A stretch of 42,069 nt of DNA from Dehalococcoidia bacterium (GCA_009839725.1 VXPF01000110.1:1-42069), one strand, 5' to 3'. Positions 23,758-31,092 are shown, counted from the stretch's first letter. Program-made: numbers and translations. The notes: generated by a model not told the origin, from the sequence alone.

Positions 23758-25122
23758 CTAGACCTCGGTACGGAGGCTGGAGAGGAACTCTTCGTTGGTT
23801 TCGGACCTGCCGAGACGCTCGAGGAGCCGTTCGGTGGCCTCGAGGGAGTTGGGAGAGTTCTGCGAGATCATGGCGGTCATTCGCCGGACCAGCCAGACGC
23901 CCTTGAGGGTTGATTCGTCGAGCAGGAGCTCTTCGCGGCGGGTGGAGCTGGCCTGGATATCGATGGCGGGATAGAAGCGGCGCTCGGCGAGCTTCCGATC
24001 GAGGCGGAGCTCCATGTTCCCGGTGCCCTTGAACTCCTCGAAGATGACCTCGTCCATGCGGCTGCCGGTATCGATCAGGCAGGTGGCGATAACGGTCAGG
24101 GAGCCGCCCTCCTCGCACTTACGGGCAGCGCCGAAGAGCCGCTTGGGCGGGTAGAGGGCGACGGGGTCGACGCCACCGGTGAGGGTGCGTCCGCTGGGGG
24201 GCAGGGCGAGGTTGTAGGCGCGGGTGGCTCGGGTGATGGAGTCCATGAGGATGACGACGTCCTGGCCACCCTCCACGAGCCGCTTGGCCCGCTCGAAGGC
24301 CATCTCGGCGACGCGGGTATGGTCCTCGACGGGCTCGTCGAAGGTGCTGCTGGCGACCTCGCCGCGCACGCTGCGACGCATGTCGGTGACCTCTTCAGGG
24401 CGTTCCCCGATGAGGACGACCATCAGATGGACGTCGGGATGATTGGTCGTGATGCCGTTGGCGATGTTCTGGAGGAGCATCGTCTTGCCGGCCTTGGGCG
24501 GGGAGACGATGAGGGCGCGCTGGCCGCGGCCGACGGGGGCGATGAGGTCGATGAGGCGGTGGGTGAGGTTATCGGGAGTGGTCTCCAGGCGGAGCTGCTC
24601 CTTGGGGAAGACCGCCGTGAGGTTCTCGAAGAACGGACGCCGCTTGGCGGCTTCGGGGTCGAGGCCGTTGACGGCTTCGACCTTGAGCAGGCCGTAGTAC
24701 TTCTCGTTGTCGCGCGGCGCCCGGATCTGTCCGGTGACGTAGTCGCCGGGGCGGAGGGCGAAGCGGCGGAGGTTCGACTGGGAGACGTAGATGTCGTGGG
24801 GACCGGGGAGGAGGGACTCGCCCCGGAGGAACCCGTAGTTGCCGTCGTCGGAGACCTCGAGGAAGCCGCCGGAGAAGAGGTTCCCGCGGCGTTCGGCCTG
24901 GGTCTGGAGCAAGCGGAAGATGAGGTCCCGCTTGCGCAGGGTGGAGGCATTGCTGACGCCGAGGTCGCGCGCGAGGCGAATGAGCTCGCCGCGAGTGGTG
25001 CCCTCGAGCTCGGCGATATTGAGCGTGGGGACGGCGTCCTCACGTTCGGTGGGAACGGGGGCCTCTTCGGCCGGCGGAGATTCAGGTGCGCGTGTGATAG
25101 CAGGGATCCTGTTGCCCGCCAC
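23758..25122 (-). CDS. rho: Transcription termination factor Rho
   Basis: Rho is a hexameric RNA/DNA helicase that ends transcription. The N-terminal helical part ([30 protein letters not shown]) is followed by the cold-shock-like RNA-binding domain ([15 protein letters not shown]). The ATPase core has Walker [18 protein letters not shown], Walker [18 protein letters not shown], and the Q/R-loop region [13 protein letters not shown]. The start is uncertain. GTG at 25120-25122 gives 454 residues and a short acidic/proline lead. An ATG at 25246-25248 is in frame but lies inside the predicted promoter and is rejected. The gene is divergent from rpsT. Confidence 0.95.
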   Translation of the reverse strand: MAGNRIPAITRAPESPPAEEAPVPTEREDAVPTLNIAELEGTTRGELIRLARDLGVSNASTLRKRDLIFRLLQTQAERRGNLFSGGFLEVSDDGNYGFLRGESLLPGPHDIYVSQSNLRRFALRPGDYVTGQIRAPRDNEKYYGLLKVEAVNGLDPEAAKRRPFFENLTAVFPKEQLRLETTPDNLTHRLIDLIAPVGRGQRALIVSPPKAGKTMLLQNIANGITTNHPDVHLMVVLIGERPEEVTDMRRSVRGEVASSTFDEPVEDHTRVAEMAFERAKRLVEGGQDVVILMDSITRATRAYNLALPPSGRTLTGGVDPVALYPPKRLFGAARKCEEGGSLTVIATCLIDTGSRMDEVIFEEFKGTGNMELRLDRKLAERRFYPAIDIQASSTRREELLLDESTLKGVWLVRRMTAMISQNSPNSLEATERLLERLGRSETNEEFLSSLRTEV

Positions 25123-25233
25123 GAGCGGCGCTCGACAGAAACGGGCGGGATAGGCTTGCAGGGACCTCGAACTCTTGAGGTGTGCCTGGTGAGCGCATCG
25201 GCAGGATGCCGGGCTTCTGACCAGTGCCCCGTC

Positions 25234-25262
25234 AGAATACGAGAGCATTGTGAACGGGGCAA
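25234..25262 (-). promoter_or_regulatory. Candidate promoter of rho
   Basis: On the minus strand, TTGCCC (25257-25262) and TATTCT (25234-25239) are 17 bases apart. The leader before the chosen GTG would be about 105 bases, long enough for the autoregulation known for rho genes. Confidence 0.6.
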
Positions 25263-25275
25263 GGGGGCGCGGGCT

Positions 25276-25304
25276 TTGCGCGGAGCGGGGAGCGCGCCTA
25301 CCAT
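25276..25304 (+). promoter_or_regulatory. Candidate promoter of rpsT
   Basis: TTGCGC (25276-25281) and TACCAT (25299-25304) are 17 bases apart. The -10 ends 8 bases before the rpsT ATG and there is no Shine-Dalgarno, so the mRNA would be leaderless or nearly so. It lies back to back with the rho promoter. Confidence 0.5.
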
Positions 25305-25312
25305 CGGCGTCC

Positions 25313-25570
25313 ATGGCAACCACGCAATCGGCGATGAAACGCTGGCGCCAGTCGCTCAAGCGGCGCACCCGGCACCGGGCGACCCGCTCGGAATCCCGCA
25401 CGGCGGTACGGGCGGCGCGCGAGGCCGCAGCGGCCGGTGACGGCGAGGCGTTCAACGAGGCGCTGAGCGAGGCGTACTCGGTGCTCGACCGGGCGGCAAG
25501 GAAGGGCGCCATTCCGACAGGGCGGGCTGATCGCACGAAGCGCCGGCTGGCGGCGCTGCGCCCCGAGTAG
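25313..25570 (+). CDS. rpsT: 30S ribosomal protein S20
   Basis: An 85-residue, strongly basic, helical protein that binds 16S rRNA. The start MATTQSAMKRWRQSLKRRTRHRA is a slightly divergent form of the usual KSAxKRxRQxxKRRxRN opening. The later helix is typical (FNEALSEAYSVLDRAARKGAI), as is the closing ADRTKRRLAAL. ATG 25313 is chosen because upstream in-frame sequence is non-homologous and covers the promoter. It is divergent from rho with about 190 bases between starts. Confidence 0.94.
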   Translation: MATTQSAMKRWRQSLKRRTRHRATRSESRTAVRAAREAAAAGDGEAFNEALSEAYSVLDRAARKGAIPTGRADRTKRRLAALRPE

Positions 25571-25601
25571 CCCCTTCCCGGGCTTTGCTCGCGAGGACAC
25601 C

Positions 25602-25655
25602 GTGACCAGGTTGAGAGAGCGCTCGATGCGTGCGCTCGATCGGGTGTACGCGTGA
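25602..25655 (+). CDS. Possible 17-codon leader peptide coupled to the glycosyltransferase
   Basis: A GTG preceded by GAGGA starts a short basic frame, MTRLRERSMRALDRVYA. Its TGA overlaps the glycosyltransferase GTG (GTGA). The overlap suggests translational coupling. It also contains a 9-base direct repeat (GCGCTCGAT at 25619-25627 and 25632-25640). Chance occurrence is possible. Confidence 0.3.
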   Translation: MTRLRERSMRALDRVYA

Positions 25656-26380
25656 CTACCGAACGCCCCCGACCGACCGTGGACGTGGTCATCCCCTGCT
25701 ACAACGAGGTGTCCGTCCTGCGCCCGAGCGTGGAGCGCACGCTGCGCCTGTTCGAGGAGCATCCCCGTTACGACTGGCGCCTGGTGATCGCGGACAACGG
25801 CTCGAACGACGGAACGAGCGAGCTGGCGCGAGAGCTGGAGGCCGAGCACGAGCGCGTGCGGGCGCTGATCCTGACCGTGAAGGGGCGAGGCATCGCGCTG
25901 CGGGAAGCGTGGCTGGGCAGCGATGCGGACGTGGTCTCTTACATGGACGTCGACCTGAGCACGGACCTGGGCCACCTGCCCGAGCTGGTGGGAATGGTGG
26001 CGGAGGGGGGGTACGACGTGGCGAGCGGATCGCGGCTGGCGCGGGGATCGGAGACGACCCGATCCCTTAAGCGGGAGGTGATCTCCCGTTGCTACGTGCT
26101 GATCATCCGGGCCTTCTTCCCACGGCTGCGGATCAGCGACGCGCAGTGCGGCTTCAAGGCGGCCACACGGCGGGCGGTTGAGGCGGTGGTACCGGGCATC
26201 GAGGACCGTGGCTGGTTCTTTGACACGGAGCTGCTCGTTCGCGCCCACCAGGCCGGGTTCCGGGTGGGGGAGCTGCCCGTTCACTGGGTGGAAGACCCGG
26301 ACACGAAGGTGCAAATCGTGAGCACGGCGACGGAGGACATCCGGGGGCTGGTACGGCTGCGATTCGGGCTCCGGATCTAG
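25652..26380 (+). CDS. Family 2 glycosyltransferase, dolichyl/polyprenyl-phosphate hexosyltransferase-like
   Basis: A 242-residue GT-A enzyme. It opens with VDVVIPCYNEVSVLRPSVERT and has the nucleotide-binding IADNGSNDGTSELA and the metal-binding DxD in YMDVDLSTDLGHLPEL. The acceptor-side block SDAQCGFKAATRRAVEAV and WFFDTELLVRAHQAG are also typical of the DPM1/GtrB-like branch, which transfers glucose or mannose from an NDP-sugar to a lipid phosphate at the cytoplasmic membrane face. It lacks the C-terminal membrane helices of GtrB. The NDP-sugar could come from the nucleotidyltransferase at 505, but that is inference. The start is GTG, overlapping a possible leader peptide. Confidence 0.87.
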   Translation: MTTERPRPTVDVVIPCYNEVSVLRPSVERTLRLFEEHPRYDWRLVIADNGSNDGTSELARELEAEHERVRALILTVKGRGIALREAWLGSDADVVSYMDVDLSTDLGHLPELVGMVAEGGYDVASGSRLARGSETTRSLKREVISRCYVLIIRAFFPRLRISDAQCGFKAATRRAVEAVVPGIEDRGWFFDTELLVRAHQAGFRVGELPVHWVEDPDTKVQIVSTATEDIRGLVRLRFGLRI

Positions 26381-26426
26381 GGGAAGAGGGGGCAGTTCAG
26401 GATCGGGCGGCGGGGGACTTTCCAGT

Positions 26427-26455
26427 TTGACCCCCTCGGAGGTGCGGGGTATAAC
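26427..26455 (+). promoter_or_regulatory. Strong candidate promoter of the cytochrome bc operon
   Basis: TTGACC (26427-26432) and TATAAC (26450-26455) are 17 bases apart. Each matches five of six consensus positions, which makes this the best sigma-70-like promoter in the window. Confidence 0.75.
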
Positions 26456-26486
26456 TCGCTTGCTACAGGATTCACAAACTCGCCGG

Positions 26487-26509
26487 GGCCCAGAAGGGCC
26501 GCTGGCGGC
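26487..26509 (+). other. Two overlapping, mutually exclusive hairpins in the bc operon leader
   Basis: GGCCC-AGAA-GGGCC (26487-26500) and GCCGC-TG-GCGGC (26498-26509) share bases 26498-26500, so only one can form at a time. They end about 5 bases before the ribosome site of the first small gene. Confidence 0.4.
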
Positions 26510-26530
26510 AGACGGAGAGGGCGCCGGGCC

Positions 26531-26629
26531 GTGGAAGTTGGCGAATTCCTAGAGCTGGTTTTCGTGTTCATCACGATGTTCCTGGGCCTTGCCATCATGG
26601 TCGCATTCGGCAAGTGGTGGGAGCGATAG
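26531..26629 (+). CDS. 32-residue single-span membrane microprotein at head of bc operon
   Basis: A GTG-initiated frame of 32 codons, preceded by GGAGAGG with about 10 bases of spacing, ends 5 bases before the cytochrome b ATG. The peptide is acidic at the N-terminus (MEVGEFLEL). It then has one hydrophobic helix ([17 protein letters not shown]) and a GKWWER tail, the usual look of a tiny membrane subunit with its positive end inside. It is the first gene after a strong promoter. By position and topology it may be a small structural subunit of the quinol:cytochrome complex, analogous to PetG/PetL/PetN of b6f; there is no sequence proof. It is too short for ordinary gene callers. Confidence 0.65.
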   Translation: MEVGEFLELVFVFITMFLGLAIMVAFGKWWER

Positions 26630-26634
26630 CGCCG

Positions 26635-27387
26635 ATGGCCGTTGAACAGCCCACCCAACCGACCCTCGGCGACCTGATCTACGACAAGCTCTTCCACAAC
26701 TACGTGTGGAAGTCGATCTTCCGCACGGGGTATCCGAACACACCGCGCAACCAGATGCTGGTGGTCGCGACGAACGTGTTCCTGCACCTGCACCCGACGC
26801 GCATCCACCGCACGCACGTGAAGATCACGCACACCTACTGCCTCGGCGGGCTCACGTTCTTCATGTTCCTGGGCCTCACGGTGACGGGCATCCTGCTGAT
26901 GTTCTATTACGTGCCGAGCGTGGACCGGGCGTACCTCGACATCCAGAACATCCAGACGAACGTGCAGTTCGGCCAGTTGATGCGAAACATGCACCGCTGG
27001 ATGGCGCACGCGATGGTGATCCTCGTGTTCCTGCACATGCTGCGGGTGTTCTATACGGGAGCGTACAAGCCACCGCGCGAGTTCAACTGGGTCGTGGGCG
27101 TGGTGCTGCTGGTGCTGACGTTCCTGCTGAGCTTCACCGGCTACCTGCTGCCCTGGGACCAGCTGGCCTTCTGGGCCATCACGGTGGGCACGAACATCGC
27201 CGGTTCGGCGCCGGTGCTGGGCCCCAAGACGCGCTTCTGGCTGCTGGGCGGCTTCGAGGTTGGTCCGGACGCGCTGATTCGCTTCTACACGCTGCACGTG
27301 ATCGGCCTGCCCCTGCTGGCGGCAATCTTCATGGCCGTGCACTTCTGGCGGATTCGCCGGGACGGCGGCCTGGCGCGGCCGCTGTAA
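26635..27387 (+). CDS. Cytochrome b6-type subunit of menaquinol:cytochrome c reductase
   Basis: A 250-residue, four-helix heme b protein, the N-terminal half of a split cytochrome b. The bis-heme ligands are in [17 protein letters not shown] (His pair 14 apart) and [19 protein letters not shown] (pair 15 apart), with the same spacings as cytochrome b6. Cys69 in THTYCLGG matches the cysteine that binds the extra heme c in b6f and Bacillus QcrB. The ATG at 26635 follows the microprotein by 5 bases. The complex oxidises menaquinol at the outer face and passes electrons to the Rieske protein and a c-type or copper carrier. The downstream genes supply subunit IV, Rieske and the carrier in that order. 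Confidence 0.93.
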   Translation: MAVEQPTQPTLGDLIYDKLFHNYVWKSIFRTGYPNTPRNQMLVVATNVFLHLHPTRIHRTHVKITHTYCLGGLTFFMFLGLTVTGILLMFYYVPSVDRAYLDIQNIQTNVQFGQLMRNMHRWMAHAMVILVFLHMLRVFYTGAYKPPREFNWVVGVVLLVLTFLLSFTGYLLPWDQLAFWAITVGTNIAGSAPVLGPKTRFWLLGGFEVGPDALIRFYTLHVIGLPLLAAIFMAVHFWRIRRDGGLARPL

Positions 27388-27406
27388 AGGCGGGGTGAGC
27401 TAACAC

Positions 27407-28297
27407 ATGGCTACCGTCGTCGTCGCCCGGCCGGCCGCCCGACCCACTCCTCGCGCTCGCGACGAGGAGGTGCTGGTCTGGCCGGACCTGGTCTTCGTCG
27501 AGTTCATCTCGGCGCTGCTGTTCACGGTGCTCCTCTTCCTGCTCTCGTACGTGATGAACGCGCCGCTCCTGGACGAGGCCAACGCGAACGTGACGAACGA
27601 CCCGGCGAAGGCGCCGTGGTACCTGCTGAACCTGCAGGAGCTGCTGCTGCACATGAACGCGGCGCTGGCGGGCATCGTCGTGCCGACGGTGTGGCTGATC
27701 ATCCTGGCGGCGTTCCCCTACTTCGACCGCTCGACGGAGGGGCAGGGGCGCTGGTTCGCGGACGTGAACTCGGTGAAGAACACCGTGCTTTCGCTCATGG
27801 TGGGCTTCTGGGGGACGCTGGCGCTCATCATCTGGAACTCGGGCAAGGCGGCGCTCTGGCTGAAGGACTGGTTCGGCTTCTCGGGCGGCGACACGCTGGC
27901 CTTCCTGGAGCGCTCGGCGGCGCTGAAGGACCCCTCGGTGGTGCCCTGGCCGGGCTGGTCCGACTCGATTCCCTACCTGTGGTTCAACCTGAAGATCCTG
28001 GACGAGGGTCCGGGCGCGGGCGTGACCACGTTCCAGCACATCGACCTGCCGACATTGCTGGTCGACATCGGCATTCCGACCGGGTTCATGGTCGGGCTGG
28101 CATGCCTGCTCATCTACGCCCTCTGGAAAGCTGGCTGGGTGCTGACGCGCCGCGACGCGCTGATCACGTTGATGAGCGGGTTCGTGGGCGCGTTCCTGAT
28201 GTTGACGATTATCGGTACCGCCTTCCGCGGTCCCGGCCAGGATCTGATCTGGCCGTGGGACCTGCGCACCCTCGAAGGCATTCCGGGGCAGGAGTAG
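27407..28297 (+). CDS. Cytochrome b C-terminal domain protein (subunit IV-like) of the bc complex
   Basis: A 296-residue membrane protein, longer than PetD (about 160). It begins with a Pro/Arg/Ala cytoplasmic lead, then helix 1 (FISALLFTVLLFLLSYV). The Qo-site segment NDPAKAPWYLLNLQELL follows, where classical complexes have PEWY; APWY-type versions occur in menaquinone-using relatives. More membrane helices follow (AGIVVPTVWLIILAAF; LSLMVGFWGTLALIIW), then a roughly 60-residue extramembrane insert, two final helices and the FRGPGQDLIWPWDL end. It starts 19 bases after cytochrome b and ends 7 bases before the Rieske gene. Unlike Bacillus QcrC it carries no heme c domain, which leaves that job to the last gene. 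Confidence 0.88.
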   Translation: MATVVVARPAARPTPRARDEEVLVWPDLVFVEFISALLFTVLLFLLSYVMNAPLLDEANANVTNDPAKAPWYLLNLQELLLHMNAALAGIVVPTVWLIILAAFPYFDRSTEGQGRWFADVNSVKNTVLSLMVGFWGTLALIIWNSGKAALWLKDWFGFSGGDTLAFLERSAALKDPSVVPWPGWSDSIPYLWFNLKILDEGPGAGVTTFQHIDLPTLLVDIGIPTGFMVGLACLLIYALWKAGWVLTRRDALITLMSGFVGAFLMLTIIGTAFRGPGQDLIWPWDLRTLEGIPGQE

Positions 28298-28304
28298 CGA
28301 GCGG

Positions 28305-28901
28305 ATGGCGCAGGCACAGCGGATCGAGCAGGCACGGCAGGCGGAGGCGCGCAAAGTCTCGCGGCGCTCGTTCATGCGCGTGAGCGCGTTCGCGGGGCTG
28401 ACGCTCTCGCTGGGGGCGTTCAGCGCGTTCTTCCTGGGTTTCTTCAACCTGCGCAGCCCGAAGGGCTTCGGGCAGCCGGTGACGGTGCCGAAGATCCAGA
28501 TTCCGGAGCCGGGCGGCGAGCCGGTGCGCATCACCGAAGGCAAGTTCTGGCTGGTGAACCTGGACGGCGCCGAAGGCGACGTACTGGATCAGGGCGGGAC
28601 GGGCGGCCTGCTGGCGCTGTACTGGAAGTGCCCGCACCTGGGCTGCACGGTTCCCTGGCGAGGGGACTTCGACGGGGCGGAGGTGGCGTTCCCGGGCATC
28701 CAGGGGTGGTTCCGCTGCCCCTGCCACGGCTCGACCTACTCGCGCGCGGGCGTGCGGGTCTTCGGACCGGCGCCTCGCCCGCTGGACACGTTCCTGCTGA
28801 CGACGAACAGCGACGGCTCGGTGACGGTGAACACGCGCGGGCTGACGCTCGGCGGCGGCAGCGTCCCCAACCCACAGCGGGCGGTTCCCTACAGTGGCTA
28901 G
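28305..28901 (+). CDS. Rieske [2Fe-2S] protein of the bc complex
   Basis: A 198-residue membrane-anchored iron-sulfur protein that takes one electron from quinol at the Qo site. It has a twin-arginine export signal (SRRSFMRVSAFAG) and one hydrophobic anchor (TLSLGAFSAFFLGFF). The cluster-binding motifs are CPHLGC (Cys109, His111, Cys114) and CPCHGS (Cys138, Cys140, His141). The outer cysteines of these boxes form the usual disulfide. The remaining sequence ends with a Gly/Pro-rich tail. It sits third in the operon, whereas Bacillus-type operons place Rieske first. Confidence 0.95.
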   Translation: MAQAQRIEQARQAEARKVSRRSFMRVSAFAGLTLSLGAFSAFFLGFFNLRSPKGFGQPVTVPKIQIPEPGGEPVRITEGKFWLVNLDGAEGDVLDQGGTGGLLALYWKCPHLGCTVPWRGDFDGAEVAFPGIQGWFRCPCHGSTYSRAGVRVFGPAPRPLDTFLLTTNSDGSVTVNTRGLTLGGGSVPNPQRAVPYSG

Positions 28902-28919
28902 GCGACGGCGGGGGACCCG

Positions 28920-30659
28920 TTGAACACACAGCGCCAAATCTTCCTGATCGTGGTGCTGATGTTCATCAGCGTGGCCGGCTGCGCCGCCTACACGGCGATC
29001 GACCTGCCTATCCGCGCCGAGCGGCAGGCGGACTTCTTCGAGGCGGAGTCGATCGAGCGCGGGGCGCTGCTCTACGCGAACAACTGCCGCACGTGCCACG
29101 GCATCCGGGGCGAGGGCGGCGTGGGGCTGACGCTGAACAAGGCGTCGTTCCGGAACCAGGAGCCGCTGGCGCTCTCCCAGAACCAGGACCTCATCCGGCG
29201 CACGCTGCTGTGCGGGCGGGCGGGCACGCTGATGCCGGCCTGGCTCGATGCGAACGGCGGCAGCCTGACGGCGAACCAGATCGAGCACCTCGTGCGGCTG
29301 CTGACAGCGCCGCTCGAGGAAGGGACGTTCGACGCGAACGGGAACCCCACGAACCACGGGTGGCTGGCGGCGGTGGAATTCGCGCACAACCTGAACCATG
29401 AGTCGACGGCGGCGGTAACGGGAGACACGCTCCCGCAGATCGCGACAGCGCACGGAATCGGGGATGACCCCGTTTCCGGGGCGATCCTGATCGCGAGGCT
29501 GAACGGCATCGCCTACGCTGTCGATGAGTCCGGCAACTTCTACCTGCCCTACTCCGGCAGCGACGAAGCCGCGATGCTGGACCCGAAGGCGGGCACCATC
29601 GCGACGGGGCTGCTGCCGGGACAGACGCTGCGGCTGCCCGAGGGCGCGACTTACAAGGTGCAGGCGGGCAACACGCTGGCGAGCATCGCCGAGCAGCACG
29701 GCATCACGCCGGCGGACCTGCGCTCGCTCAACTCGCTCTTCCTGACCACCGTGGGCGACATCGCCGACGACACGCCACTGACAGGGAAGCGCAAGCTGCT
29801 GCTGCCCGCGGGGACGAGCTACACCGCCCAGGCCGGCGACACGCTGCTCTCGATCGCGGATGCGCACGACCTCCCGGTGCTGGCGCTGGCGGAGGACAAC
29901 GGGCTCGCCGAGGACGCGGCCATCGCGGAAGGGCATGAGCTCTCGCTGCGCGACGGCACGAGGTACATCATCCAGTTCGGCGACACGGTTCTCTCCATCG
30001 CAAGCGCCCACGGCCTGATGGAAGGCGCACTGCGCTCGCTCAACGAACTGGGCGCGGGCGAGGAGATCTCGGAGGAGGTCTGGCTGGCGCTCCCGCCGAT
30101 CAACTCCTACCTCGTGAATGGCGCCGACCTGACTGAGGTGGCGAGCGGCTTCGGCAATGTGACGGCCGCGTCGCTGGGCGACGCGAACGGCGTCGCCGCG
30201 GACGCGGTCCTGCCCATCGGCAAGGTGCTGCACTTCCCGGCGGACTCCTGGGGCGCGGCGCCGTCGGACGAGATCAACCCCGGTACGGCCTGCGTCGAGC
30301 ACACGGTCTCGTCGAGCGCCTTCAACACCATCAGCGGGGCCGACCCGATCGTGATCGACGAGCCGAACGCGGTTTCGACGGACGTGGTCATCCTCGCCAA
30401 CGACAATGACTGGACGATCGTGGCCGACGGCGAGTCCCTGGCGCCGAACCGCTCGGGCGTGAAGGTGACGGCGGGAACAACGGTGACGTTCGAGAACGTG
30501 GTGGGACTCCACAACATCGAGATCGACGGGGAACAGCAGGGCGCCGACTTCGAGGTCGTGGGCGAAACGCGAACCTTCACCTTCGACTTGCCTGGCGAGT
30601 ACCGCATTACGTGCAGCTACCACCCGGACATGCTGGCCGTGGTATTCGTGGCCGAATAG
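28920..30659 (+). CDS. Lipoprotein fusing cytochrome c, LysM repeats and cupredoxin; last gene of bc operon
   Basis: A 579-residue exported protein with three kinds of domain. A signal peptide ends in a perfect lipobox VAGC (Cys21). A c-type heme domain follows (about residues 40-135), with CRTCH (Cys56, Cys59, His60) and a likely axial Met105 in TLMPAW. Then come four to five LysM or LysM-like repeats: about 165-242 (VTGDTLPQIATAHGI, degenerate), 245-297 (YKVQAGNTLASIAEQHGI), 301-345 (YTAQAGDTLLSIADAH), 349-392 (YIIQFGDTVLSIASAHGL) and 397-440 (weak). The C-terminal cupredoxin (about 487-579) has the type-1 copper ligands His531, Cys565, His568 and Met571 (CSYHPDM). It starts with TTG 19 bases after Rieske. 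Inference: it is the electron acceptor of the complex, held at the wall by LysM, with heme and copper in one chain. I know of no standard bc subunit with this architecture. Confidence 0.9.
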   Translation: MNTQRQIFLIVVLMFISVAGCAAYTAIDLPIRAERQADFFEAESIERGALLYANNCRTCHGIRGEGGVGLTLNKASFRNQEPLALSQNQDLIRRTLLCGRAGTLMPAWLDANGGSLTANQIEHLVRLLTAPLEEGTFDANGNPTNHGWLAAVEFAHNLNHESTAAVTGDTLPQIATAHGIGDDPVSGAILIARLNGIAYAVDESGNFYLPYSGSDEAAMLDPKAGTIATGLLPGQTLRLPEGATYKVQAGNTLASIAEQHGITPADLRSLNSLFLTTVGDIADDTPLTGKRKLLLPAGTSYTAQAGDTLLSIADAHDLPVLALAEDNGLAEDAAIAEGHELSLRDGTRYIIQFGDTVLSIASAHGLMEGALRSLNELGAGEEISEEVWLALPPINSYLVNGADLTEVASGFGNVTAASLGDANGVAADAVLPIGKVLHFPADSWGAAPSDEINPGTACVEHTVSSSAFNTISGADPIVIDEPNAVSTDVVILANDNDWTIVADGESLAPNRSGVKVTAGTTVTFENVVGLHNIEIDGEQQGADFEVVGETRTFTFDLPGEYRITCSYHPDMLAVVFVAE

Positions 30660-30669
30660 GCCGGATTTA

Positions 30670-30698
30670 TTGACGCTCCGCAGGGGCGTGCCTACGAT
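30670..30698 (+). promoter_or_regulatory. Candidate promoter of the desulforedoxin-like pair
   Basis: TTGACG (30670-30675) and TACGAT (30693-30698), exactly 17 bases apart, begin 11 bases after the cupredoxin stop. Confidence 0.65.
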
Positions 30699-30713
30699 CC
30701 GGTCCCGACCGGA
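30698..30713 (+). promoter_or_regulatory. Perfect palindrome at the predicted start site (operator candidate)
   Basis: TCCGGTC and GACCGGA, 7-base perfect arms with 2 bases between, begin at the last base of the -10 and cover the predicted transcription start. The placement is ideal for a repressor. Confidence 0.55.
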
Positions 30714-30737
30714 ATTACGTCAGCAAGGAGGGCCTGG

Positions 30738-30857
30738 ATGGCGGCACAGACGGGAAAACGGTATTTCTGTCCGAGTTGCGGCGCTGAGTTCATCGTGACG
30801 AAGGGCGGCGAAGGCGAGCTGAAGTGCGGCGACACGCCGCTTGAGCTGAAGAAGTAA
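30738..30857 (+). CDS. Desulforedoxin-like 39-residue protein, three of four metal cysteines
   Basis: A tiny protein with an excellent ribosome site (AAGGAGGG) before ATG 30738. Its sequence aligns along its length with the desulforedoxin/rubredoxin-knuckle fold: KRYFCPSCGAEF matches the YKCELCG start of desulforedoxin, and ELKCGDTPLEL matches the CC-containing end. Cys11 and Cys14 form a CxxC. Only one of the usual two adjacent cysteines near the C-terminus remains. It could bind iron or zinc with three sulfurs, alone or with its neighbour. The second paralogue starts 13 bases downstream. Confidence 0.75.
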   Translation: MAAQTGKRYFCPSCGAEFIVTKGGEGELKCGDTPLELKK

Positions 30858-30870
30858 CGGGAGACGTTCG

Positions 30871-31014
30871 ATGGCCGTACAACTGGGGAAGCGCTACAAG
30901 GACGAGGAGACCGGCATTGAGGTGCTGGTGATCAAGCCGGGCGACTGCGACCTGAAGTGCGACGAGCGCGACATGGAGCTGATGCAGCCGAAGGTCCTGC
31001 CCTCGGCCGACTAG
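30871..31014 (+). CDS. Desulforedoxin-like 47-residue paralogue lacking the CxxC
   Basis: It has the same MAxQxGKRY start and spacing as the preceding gene, so it is clearly a paralogue. The metal knuckle is gone: DEET occupies the CxxC position. Two cysteines remain in GDCDLKCDERDMEL; the second aligns with a ligand cysteine of desulforedoxin and the first is new. It may pair with the preceding protein to complete a site, or serve as a scaffold. GGGAG lies 6 bases before the ATG (30859-30863). Confidence 0.7.
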   Translation: MAVQLGKRYKDEETGIEVLVIKPGDCDLKCDERDMELMQPKVLPSAD

Positions 31015-31092
31015 CAGCCCGCATCCGATGACGACGACTGTGACGGGGCCCGCGCGGCCCCGTTCTGGTACCGGGCACATGGCGAGGGACGG

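Noticed and set aside
25246-25248. ATG as the start of rho
   Set aside because: It lies between the -35 and -10 of the predicted rho promoter, has no Shine-Dalgarno, and the added residues look non-coding.
30640-30672. Intrinsic terminator after the cytochrome-cupredoxin gene
   Set aside because: GGCC-GAATA-GGCC followed by TTTATT has only a 4-base stem containing the stop codon and a broken T run. No convincing intrinsic terminator was found anywhere in the window.
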